Origin: Sinisalibacter aestuarii
GTDB taxonomy: Bacteria; Pseudomonadota; Alphaproteobacteria; Rhodobacterales; Rhodobacteraceae
Assembly: GCF_027923545.1 (NCBI RefSeq)
Contig: NZ_BROH01000006.1
Coordinates: 1-64,000, forward strand
Reading direction: 5' to 3'
Length of the DNA: 64,000 nt
The position numbers and the translations under genes were made by a program. The stretch's first letter is position 1. The number at the start of each line of letters is the position of its first letter. Under the pieces are notes generated by a model that worked only from the letters and a program-made list of their open reading frames with translations, was not told the origin of the DNA and made no database searches. Positions 7,989 to 14,718 of the stretch are shown here, piece by piece.

Positions 7989-8993
7989 TCAGACGACAAC
8001 CACGTTGCCGCGCTTGTGACCGGTTTCCATGTAGCGATGCGCCTCGACCAGCTCGCCGAGCGGGTAAGTGCGGTCCATCACCGGCGCGAACTTGTCCGCT
8101 TCGACGAGGTCTATAAGCTGCTGATGCATGGCGCGCTGGCGCTCGGGTTTGAGCATGCCGGTTGCCGAGAACCGGGCTTTGCGGGCGCCCCACAGCGCGC
8201 TGCGCAGAGACGCGCCTAGCAGAGCGCCATTCAGCACCGGGCAGACATAGCGGCCATTGCGGGTCAGGGCGCGTTTGGCCCGGCCGAACGAACTGATGCC
8301 CAGCGTGTCATAGATCACGTCGTAGCGCTCCGCAGAGCGGGTGAAGTCCTCGGTCGCGTAGTCGATCACCCGGCTCGCCCCGAGCGAGGCCACCATCCCG
8401 GCGTTGCGCGCGCTGCAGGTGCCGGTGACCTCTGCCCCGATGGCAGAGGCGATCTGAACCGCGGCAGTGCCGAGGCTGCCGGCAGCCCCAAGGATCAACA
8501 CCTTTTCGCCGGCGCGCAGTTCCGCGACTTCATGCAGGAAATTGAACGAGGTGATTGCCCCGTCGCCCATCACCGCCGCCTCCTCATGCGAGAGCGCCGC
8601 GGGTTTGTGCATGAGCACGCCGTTCTCATCCATGCAGATGTGGCTTGCATTGGCGCTGAACGACATCCCCGCCATGCCGTAGACCTCGTCGCCCACCGCA
8701 AAGCGCGACACGGCGCTGCCGGTGGCGATGACCTCGCCCGACAGGCAGGTGCCGATCAGGTCGTGGCGCGGGCGCCGGAACCCGATGAAGGCGCGGGCGA
8801 AGCGCGGCAGGCCCGCGCGCATCATCCCGTCGGCGCGGCTCACGGCGGAGGCCCGGATACGGATCAGAACATCGTTCGGCCCCGGTGTCGGCATCGCGCG
8901 CGTCACCGGCGCGAGCTTCTCAGGGCCACCATAGGCGGTGACGCTCCAGGCGTTCAGGGTTTGGGCAGTGAGGGTTTGGGCAGTGGCGTGCAT
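7989..8993 (-). CDS. Zinc-independent MDR-family NAD(P)-dependent reductase
   Basis: This 334-residue medium-chain dehydrogenase/reductase has the N-terminal GroES-like domain (about 30-140) and the Rossmann motif LILGAAGSLGTAAVQ at mid-protein. The catalytic GHE zinc motif of alcohol dehydrogenases is absent, so it resembles quinone reductases or enoyl reductases such as Qor. The ATG at 8993 has an AGGAG Shine-Dalgarno. The N-terminus holds a small duplicated segment (TAQTL twice), from a 14-base tandem repeat. It is divergent from a LysR gene that probably regulates it. The substrate is unknown. Confidence 0.82.
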   Translation of the reverse strand: MHATAQTLTAQTLNAWSVTAYGGPEKLAPVTRAMPTPGPNDVLIRIRASAVSRADGMMRAGLPRFARAFIGFRRPRHDLIGTCLSGEVIATGSAVSRFAVGDEVYGMAGMSFSANASHICMDENGVLMHKPAALSHEEAAVMGDGAITSFNFLHEVAELRAGEKVLILGAAGSLGTAAVQIASAIGAEVTGTCSARNAGMVASLGASRVIDYATEDFTRSAERYDVIYDTLGISSFGRAKRALTRNGRYVCPVLNGALLGASLRSALWGARKARFSATGMLKPERQRAMHQQLIDLVEADKFAPVMDRTYPLGELVEAHRYMETGHKRGNVVVV

Positions 8994-9094
8994 CGAAATT
9001 CTCCTTCGTTGACTTGACGAGGGCGGTTTAGCGAAGCACAAACGATCCGAATATTGACGGAAACTCGCCACACCGGAACAAAAACGTTACACTC

Positions 9095-9979
9095 ATGCTG
9101 GATTGGAAAGCCCTGCCCGCCTTTCTCGCCGTCGCCCGTCAGGGGTCGTTGCGGGCGGCTGCGGATCAGCTCGGCGGAACCCATGCGACCGCGCGCCGCC
9201 AGATCGAAGCGCTGGAAGCGCAACTTGGCGTGCAGCTGTTCCGGCGTGGCGCCGACGGGTTTCATCTCACCGCCGCAGGGCGGACCTTGCTGCCGCAAGC
9301 CCTGAAGGCGGAGGAGGCGCTCCTGCAGGGCGCCAATGCCGTTCAGGGGCTGGACCGCGAGGCGTCGGGCCTGATCCGGCTCTCGGCCGATCCGATCAAC
9401 GCGCACTTCATGCTCGCCCCGGTTCTCGCCGATTTCGCCGCGCTCTATCCGGAGATCGACATCGAGCTCCAGCTCTCCTTTGGCATCGATTCCATCGAGA
9501 AACTGGAAACCGACATATCGGTGCGCAATGTGGCGGCGGTTGACGAGGATGTGGTCGGCAGGAAGCTGTTTGCCGCCTCCATCGGCATCTTCGCCGCGCG
9601 GGAATACCTGGATCGCATGTTGCCCAAGGCCGGCCCGAAGGGACAGGGCCTGCAATGGATCGGCTACGGGCCGGTGCCCGAATTGCTGGCATTCGTGCGT
9701 AATTCTCCGTTCCCGGAGGCGAAGATCCGGCACGCGATCCCGGACCCCGAAATGCACCTTCACCTGGCACGCGCCGGGGCCGGCCTGGCGATCCTGCCAG
9801 CCTGGGTCCCGGCCCGGTTTCCTGAACTGCAACGCGTACCCGGAACCAGCCTGGACGAGAGGCGGTCAACCTGGGTCTTGCTGCATTCCGATCTGCGCCG
9901 CGTTCGCCGGGTCCGGCTCTTCGTCGACTACCTGTGCGCCGCCCTTCTCGAACGCCGGGCCGACTTCATCGGCGCATAA
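9095..9979 (+). CDS. LysR-family transcriptional regulator
   Basis: This 294-residue regulator has an N-terminal winged HTH (about residues 1-60, WKALPAFLAVARQGSLRAAA) and a LysR substrate-binding domain (about 88-290). It belongs to the group that often controls a divergent oxidoreductase. The 101 bases between it and the MDR gene form the presumed shared control region. No strong Shine-Dalgarno precedes the ATG. The inducer is unknown. Confidence 0.85.
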   Translation: MLDWKALPAFLAVARQGSLRAAADQLGGTHATARRQIEALEAQLGVQLFRRGADGFHLTAAGRTLLPQALKAEEALLQGANAVQGLDREASGLIRLSADPINAHFMLAPVLADFAALYPEIDIELQLSFGIDSIEKLETDISVRNVAAVDEDVVGRKLFAASIGIFAAREYLDRMLPKAGPKGQGLQWIGYGPVPELLAFVRNSPFPEAKIRHAIPDPEMHLHLARAGAGLAILPAWVPARFPELQRVPGTSLDERRSTWVLLHSDLRRVRRVRLFVDYLCAALLERRADFIGA

Positions 9980-10078
9980 TGCCCCGGGGCCGGCGTCGGC
10001 GACAGGCAGACCATACGGTTGCCGGGCGCGCTCCTTAGCTCTGTGTGACATCAGCACACGCCTGACAGTCCACGCAGA

Positions 10079-10657
10079 CTAATTGCGTTTCTCGGGCGTC
10101 ACCGGCGCCGGGGCCGGGACGAATTCGAGATTGCCGAAATCGAAGCTCAGATATCTCTCGCCCACGCGCGTCGAGTTTGACTCGGCGCTATCCTCGGCGA
10201 CCTCGGCGGCGAGTTGTTCTTCCGTGTCGGCCTCTTCGGCGTCTTCGCTGACCTCGCCCGCGATCTGCTCGCCCTGGCTGATCTGCTGCTGCGCCTCGAT
10301 CACCAGCGCGGCCAGTTCCTCCGAATAGGGCAGCTTGTGCGCGCGCGGCATCCCAATGGGGTAGTAGTCCTCGTCCAGCTCACCGATCCAGAGAAAGATC
10401 GAGCCCGTTTCACCAGACAGTTTGTCGGGCTCGGTGATCTGCGCCCAATAAAGCCGGAACCGGTCCGGCGGCGCGGAATCGCTGGGCAGGCCGCGGATTT
10501 CGCCGATACCCCAGTAGGTGTAGAAAACCAGCGCCGCGACCGCCACGGTCAGTCCGGCCCGCAAGATGAGAGGAAACCGGCTGTTGAAGACCATCAGCAT
10601 CGAGAGCACGATCAGCAAGCCGTAGGCGACCGAGAGGGTCAGGATCGTTTGTGTCAT
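10079..10657 (-). CDS. Membrane-anchored acidic protein of the ExbB/ExbD-like cluster
   Basis: This 192-residue protein has two membrane segments (about 4-24 and 31-49), then a soluble domain containing FRLYWAQITEPDKLSGETGS and PRAHKLPYSEEL, and an E/D/A-rich tail (about 125-165) that is probably disordered. I do not know a named family. I have an impression of similar proteins beside ExbB/MotA-like pairs, but could not check it. Its start overlaps the ExbD-like stop by four bases (ATGA), which ties it to the channel genes as the last gene of a four-gene operon. Confidence 0.7.
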   Translation of the reverse strand: MTQTILTLSVAYGLLIVLSMLMVFNSRFPLILRAGLTVAVAALVFYTYWGIGEIRGLPSDSAPPDRFRLYWAQITEPDKLSGETGSIFLWIGELDEDYYPIGMPRAHKLPYSEELAALVIEAQQQISQGEQIAGEVSEDAEEADTEEQLAAEVAEDSAESNSTRVGERYLSFDFGNLEFVPAPAPVTPEKRN

Positions 10658-11313
10658 TGCGCCACCACCTCGCCGGTAGCGGCATCCTGATCGCCACCGG
10701 GACCGGCCGGTCCGGTCCGGCGGGTGGCTTCCACAAGGCTTTTCTGCCGATTGTTGACGTCGCGGATTTCATCGTCCTGAAGGGTGAAGCGCGCCACTGT
10801 CACCTCATCGCCGGTGCCGGTCAATTCGACCTCGCCGTAGTAGATCACGCGCACTGACGGGTTCATCTTCTCGACCTTTACCGTAACGGGCAAGGGATCA
10901 ACGCTGGTCGCAATGAAGTGCACCACGTTGACCACGTATTCGCCGTTCATCAGCCCGCGCACCGAGACCGTTTCCTGGTTCAGCGGGTTCTCGATCTCTT
11001 CGCCGTTGATCAGGAGCACATCCTTGAACTGGCCCCGATCGTCGCGGTCGAGATGCATCAATCCGGTCTCGCGGTCATTGTACCAGACAATGTTGCCCAC
11101 CGGATCTTCAACGTAAACATCCACGTCGTCCTCATGCCCATCCGGCCACCGCATGGTGATGAGGATCTCCACGTCCGTGTCGATCTTGCCGGTTTCGGCC
11201 ACCGGGTTGATCATCGCGAAGGCGATGAAGAACATGAACGCGAAACCGACCAGCGCGTTGAACAGCAGGTCGGTGAAAGCGTCGAACTCGCCGTCCCGCA
11301 ACTCATCAAACAT
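10654..11313 (-). CDS. ExbD/TolR-like protein with a YfaP-like periplasmic domain
   Basis: This 219-residue protein has one membrane helix (about 15-37) starting with Asp15 in FTDLLFNALVGF, the place of the proton-carrying Asp of ExbD, TolR and MotB. The exported part is not the small ExbD domain: residues 55-150 read like a beta-sandwich of the YfaP/DUF2135 kind (WPDGHEDDVDVYVEDPVG, later LMNGEYVVNVVHF). No OmpA peptidoglycan-binding domain is present. It overlaps the ExbB-like gene by eight bases. It probably forms a proton-driven motor with that protein; the domain reading is inference. Confidence 0.75.
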   Translation of the reverse strand: MFDELRDGEFDAFTDLLFNALVGFAFMFFIAFAMINPVAETGKIDTDVEILITMRWPDGHEDDVDVYVEDPVGNIVWYNDRETGLMHLDRDDRGQFKDVLLINGEEIENPLNQETVSVRGLMNGEYVVNVVHFIATSVDPLPVTVKVEKMNPSVRVIYYGEVELTGTGDEVTVARFTLQDDEIRDVNNRQKSLVEATRRTGPAGPGGDQDAATGEVVAQ

Positions 11314-12061
11314 CGCGTATGTCGCCCTCCGTCATCGCTGCCGGCAGGACGACTTCGCTGAAGCGCACGAGACGTTGCATGATCCTGAGCGCGAGATTGT
11401 CGAGCAGGTTGAACTGCATCCTGAGCAACACGCCGCAGGACAGGCCGCTGATGGTTGTAAGCAGGGCGACCGCCATGCCTCCGGTCATGGACTGCAATGC
11501 CTCGCGCATGGTCTCGACATCGAATTCACCAAGATCGCGCATCGAGACAAGCATCAGGATGAAGCCGATCACCGTGCCCAGCAGACCGAGCTTGTAGAGC
11601 GTGTCGGACACGAAAACGCCAAGCCGAACCGGACTGCGACATTCGGAAGAGAAGGCTTGCAACAGCGTTTCGGGCGAACTGTCGCCCAGCGTTCGGCGCA
11701 CGAGCACCAGATCGCGCGCGATCCTGCGCACGCGACGGTTGCCGTCGAGCTGTGCCAGCATACCATCAGCGCCCGAACGCGGGCTTGCCTCAAGACCTGC
11801 CGAGAGCTTTTCAAGCGCCGACAGTTCGCCCGACAAGTCGAACAGAAACCACAGGCAATACAGACTCGCCACGCCGAAAACGCCGACGATCAGCGTCGAG
11901 ATGCCGCTGGTGTCATTTTCGAACAGGTAGGCAAGAAAGCCGTAATCCCACAGGATCACCGCGCCGAGGCAGATCAACGCGATCAGGAGGACCCAGCGAA
12001 ACAAATCGTCATAGGCCCGGTTGACCAGCATGCGTCCTGCAAAACTTTCTGCCTGCGCCAT
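11306..12061 (-). CDS. MotA/TolQ/ExbB-family proton channel protein
   Basis: This 251-residue inner-membrane protein has four predicted helices (about 22-48, 55-82, 162-182 and 200-228). The family signature is clear in the last two: LGLLGTVIGFILMLVSM and MAVALLTTISGLSCG. Such proteins pair with an ExbD/MotB-type partner to turn proton flow into mechanical work across the periplasm. The ATG at 12061 is chosen for its GGGAGAAG Shine-Dalgarno. It lies 11 bases after the nuclease-like gene. It lacks TonB, Tol-Pal or flagellar neighbours, so the driven process is unknown. Confidence 0.85.
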   Translation of the reverse strand: MAQAESFAGRMLVNRAYDDLFRWVLLIALICLGAVILWDYGFLAYLFENDTSGISTLIVGVFGVASLYCLWFLFDLSGELSALEKLSAGLEASPRSGADGMLAQLDGNRRVRRIARDLVLVRRTLGDSSPETLLQAFSSECRSPVRLGVFVSDTLYKLGLLGTVIGFILMLVSMRDLGEFDVETMREALQSMTGGMAVALLTTISGLSCGVLLRMQFNLLDNLALRIMQRLVRFSEVVLPAAMTEGDIRDV

Positions 12062-12072
12062 CTTCTTCTCCC

Positions 12073-12597
12073 TCACCTGTAACCGCCGGGCGTGTTGGTA
12101 CGGCGGAAGTCCCACGGCGCGTCGAATTCCACCCCAAGCTGCCAGAGCCCGCGCTCCTCGGAAATCGCCTCGATCTGTGCGTCTACATAGTCGGACGATT
12201 GCTCCTCCAAGGCCAGCGCCATGCCCCGGCGGACCATTTCGTCGTTGATCGCCACGCCGCCGCTTTCACACACGCCGTAGCGGCGGTTGAACGGGTCCGG
12301 TTCACCGAGCAGATAGCACGTCACTTCGCCGCGTCCGGCCAGCAGTTCCAGCGTGCGCCGGGCAGCATCGGCGCAGCCCCATTTGTCGCCGTCCTTGTAG
12401 CAGAATTGCGATCTTTCCGGCGCGTCGAGTCCCCAGAGAATCACCCGCTGGGTGCCGACGCGGATGATGTCTGCGTCGATCACTTCGGCCATGCCGCTGA
12501 CCTCGTCGCCATCCTGCCCCAGCGCCTCGCCGGCGACGAAATATGAAGATAAACTTATGAAGAACAATGAAAGTATTGTAGCCTTGCCGGGACTCAT
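12073..12597 (-). CDS. Secreted thermonuclease-family (SNase-like) protein
   Basis: This 174-residue protein has an N-terminal signal sequence (about 1-27) followed by a staphylococcal-nuclease-like OB fold. Family residues are present: VIDADIIRV, then QRVILWGLDAPERSQ, which supplies the Arg, Asp and Glu of the active site, and a later Arg in FNRRYGVC. Catalysis is therefore plausible, although several such small secreted proteins are only OB-fold binders. It is the first gene of the operon leading to the ExbB/ExbD-like pair. Its first codons are AT-rich, unlike the rest. Confidence 0.8.
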   Translation of the reverse strand: MSPGKATILSLFFISLSSYFVAGEALGQDGDEVSGMAEVIDADIIRVGTQRVILWGLDAPERSQFCYKDGDKWGCADAARRTLELLAGRGEVTCYLLGEPDPFNRRYGVCESGGVAINDEMVRRGMALALEEQSSDYVDAQIEAISEERGLWQLGVEFDAPWDFRRTNTPGGYR

Positions 12598-12632
12598 GCA
12601 GCGATCCTTTCGCGCGAACAGGGAGAAACAAG

Positions 12633-13385
12633 ATGCGGCTCGAACTGGCTCTTGCCATAGCGCTCGTCCTGCCCGGCGCAGCCAGCGCCGACCTCGTGGA
12701 CGACTTGCGCAATGGCGTCATTACGGAATGCCGTGGCTGCGATCTGCGCGAGGCCAATTTCAAGAAGGCGGATCTGGCCGGAGTCGACCTGACCGGCGCG
12801 AACCTGACCGACGCGACTTTCCATCGGGCCAACCTGCGCGGCGCGACTTTGGTCGATGTCGAGGCCATTGGAACCAATTTCAACCTGGCTGATCTGACCC
12901 AGGCCCAGATGGCAAATGGCGATTTCATGCGAGCCATGTTTTATGGCGCGCAGATGTCCGGGGCCGACCTCAGCGACGTCAATCTGACGGAAGCGCGGTT
13001 GCAGACGGCGCGTCTCACCTCGGCCAAGTTGCCGGGCGCGGTGCTGGACAGGGCATTGATGCGGGAGGTGGTGGCCAATAATGCCGATTTCAGTCACACC
13101 TCGATCGAGCAAACCAACCTCAACGGAGCGCGTCTGGGGCGCAACAGGTTTGACGGTGCGACCATCAGTTATGCCGGCTTCATCGAGGCCAAAGCCGGTG
13201 GAGCAAGCTTTGTCGATGCGCAGATTTCGCTGAGCGACTTCTACGGCGCCGACCTGCGACGTGCCAGTGTGGCAGGCGCCACTTTGACCGGAAACCGGTT
13301 TACCAGAGCGGCCACCAGAGAGGTGGACTTCGACGCGGCCACCATGACCGGGAACTTCATGTCGAACGGGCGGCGGCAGGACTGA
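12633..13385 (+). CDS. Secreted pentapeptide-repeat protein
   Basis: This 250-residue protein has a signal peptide (about 1-19, cleavage near ASA) and then almost continuous pentapeptide repeats of the A(D/N)LXX kind (for example ADLAGVDLTGANLTDATFHR), expected to fold as a right-handed quadrilateral beta-helix in the periplasm. A cysteine pair sits just before the repeats (ECRGC). It is divergent from the nuclease gene with only 35 bases between the starts and converges on the next gene with two bases between stops. A partner-binding or scaffold role is likely but unproven. Confidence 0.8.
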   Translation: MRLELALAIALVLPGAASADLVDDLRNGVITECRGCDLREANFKKADLAGVDLTGANLTDATFHRANLRGATLVDVEAIGTNFNLADLTQAQMANGDFMRAMFYGAQMSGADLSDVNLTEARLQTARLTSAKLPGAVLDRALMREVVANNADFSHTSIEQTNLNGARLGRNRFDGATISYAGFIEAKAGGASFVDAQISLSDFYGADLRRASVAGATLTGNRFTRAATREVDFDAATMTGNFMSNGRRQD

Positions 13386-13387
13386 CG

Positions 13388-14119
13388 TCATGGCTCGGTC
13401 ACCGGGACGTAGGGGGACAGGACTTCTTCGTACCGGGTCTGGCTTTCGAAGTAGCCCGTATTTACTTCCTGGGTTTCCCGATTGATACCGAGCTGGCCCT
13501 TTTTGCGCAGATAGCTGGCTTCTATTGCGATCAGGGTCTGACCATCAGGCGAATGCCCCGTACAAAGCTCGTGGATGAACTGGTTGCCGACAGGCTGCTG
13601 GCCCTCTTGCATCGGGACATCGGCACAGTCCAGTGACCAGTCTCTGTAGCGCGCCTTGAAGTTCCGTATCAGCGTGAAAGCGGTGCGCCGTTCACGGTCG
13701 CTGATGCGGTTGTCGGTGAAGATCCGGCGGCCCTGCACAACGCCTTCCGGATCGACAAGCAGCGACACGACGACGGGATGCGCAAAGACCGAGGTGCCGC
13801 CCTGAAGGGTTCTGTACTCCAACTCCATCGCGCGTGCGATGTAGTCCTGTTCATCGTCGTAGTTGAACTCAATCTCCCGCAGGCCGGATTGTTCGGGCTG
13901 GCAGGTCAGAAAATCGCTGAAAGAGGTCAGTGGTTGCCCCGTGGGGCCACCGTTCGTGCCACATGCGATCTGTCCAACCGCCAGGTCGGGCACCTGAGAG
14001 ACGGGTTGGCCGAGAACGACATCCCAGATGGAATACACGGGTTCGACCCGCATCTGACCAAACGCGGCATGGGCCGATAGGCAAAGGCCACAAATGGCAA
14101 GAAGGGTCTGTGTGCGCAT
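13388..14119 (-). CDS. Secreted protein of unknown function
   Basis: This 243-residue protein has a signal peptide (about 1-21, ending near AAFGQ). I do not recognise a domain. The central part (VVVSLLVDPEGVVQGRRIF, with a preceding Y/F-rich stretch) resembles periplasmic proteins with a TonB-C-like beta fold, but this is only an impression. Four cysteines may form two disulfides. It starts six bases after the cytochrome c stop, so the two are co-transcribed and probably work in one periplasmic process. Confidence 0.72.
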   Translation of the reverse strand: MRTQTLLAICGLCLSAHAAFGQMRVEPVYSIWDVVLGQPVSQVPDLAVGQIACGTNGGPTGQPLTSFSDFLTCQPEQSGLREIEFNYDDEQDYIARAMELEYRTLQGGTSVFAHPVVVSLLVDPEGVVQGRRIFTDNRISDRERRTAFTLIRNFKARYRDWSLDCADVPMQEGQQPVGNQFIHELCTGHSPDGQTLIAIEASYLRKKGQLGINRETQEVNTGYFESQTRYEEVLSPYVPVTEP

Positions 14120-14125
14120 CGCGAG

Positions 14126-14635
14126 TTACTTGAACCTACTGCACGGACGGGCGTCCGGGTTGTCAAAGAAATCCGCACATTCTTCGAAGGTCGGTTCTCC
14201 AAGGCCCATCACGCTGGTTTCCAGATAGGCGACGAGATTGGTGATATCCGCGTCGCTAAACGTCTTGCCGCGTCTCGGTTTGTTTTCGGGGGCAAAGTCG
14301 GCAAGGGCCATGCCATAGCAGCTGTCGTCGCGGTAGGCGGTTCTGCCGTGATAGGGCATCGGTGTGCCGGGAAGGCCGCATTTGATGATTTCGAACAACG
14401 TTTCCGTGTCGAGCGTGGACTCGCGCAAGCTGGGCGCGGCCGGAGCCTGCAACATGGTCCCGGTCAATCCGTCGCCGGGCCAACCATGGCAATTCCCGCA
14501 ATACCCGACAGACCGATAGACGACCTTTCCGCGCTCCGGATCTCCGGCCAGACCGTCCTCCATCTGAGCCAGGGCCATAGGCGTGGTCAGCGTGAGAAAA
14601 GCAAGCGACACGGCCACCAAACGGGTCATCGTCAT
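14126..14635 (-). CDS. Periplasmic monohaem cytochrome c
   Basis: This 169-residue protein has a signal peptide (about 1-24, AMALA-type end) and one haem site CGNCH near residue 46. The likely axial methionine lies in GTPMPYHG. Four further cysteines (IIKCG, DDSCYGM, EECADF, RPCSRF) suggest two disulfides, unusual for a small class I cytochrome. The start at 14635 has GAGGA seven bases upstream. It lies downstream of the quinoprotein dehydrogenase and is probably its electron acceptor, as XoxG or ExaB are in related systems. Confidence 0.85.
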   Translation of the reverse strand: MTMTRLVAVSLAFLTLTTPMALAQMEDGLAGDPERGKVVYRSVGYCGNCHGWPGDGLTGTMLQAPAAPSLRESTLDTETLFEIIKCGLPGTPMPYHGRTAYRDDSCYGMALADFAPENKPRRGKTFSDADITNLVAYLETSVMGLGEPTFEECADFFDNPDARPCSRFK

Positions 14636-14670
14636 GAGGGGTCCTCGGGTATTGGCAAGCATGTATTGAC

Positions 14671-14701
14671 AAAAATGCCGGGCAGCCGAAGCCGCCCGGC
14701 A
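14671..14701 (-). terminator. Intrinsic terminator between quinoprotein and cytochrome genes
   Basis: On the minus strand an 11-bp stem (arms 14676-14686 and 14691-14701, one mismatch) is followed by five T. It sits in the 83-base gap after the dehydrogenase stop. It should end most dehydrogenase transcripts, leaving partial read-through or a separate promoter for the cytochrome gene. Confidence 0.75.
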
Positions 14702-14718
14702 CCAGATTTTTCTGGGGA

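Noticed and set aside
10079-12597. Calling the ExbB/ExbD-like operon a Zorya defence system
   Set aside because: The nuclease-like protein is exported, the ExbD-like protein lacks the OmpA domain of ZorB, and there is no ZorC, ZorD or ZorE-like gene.
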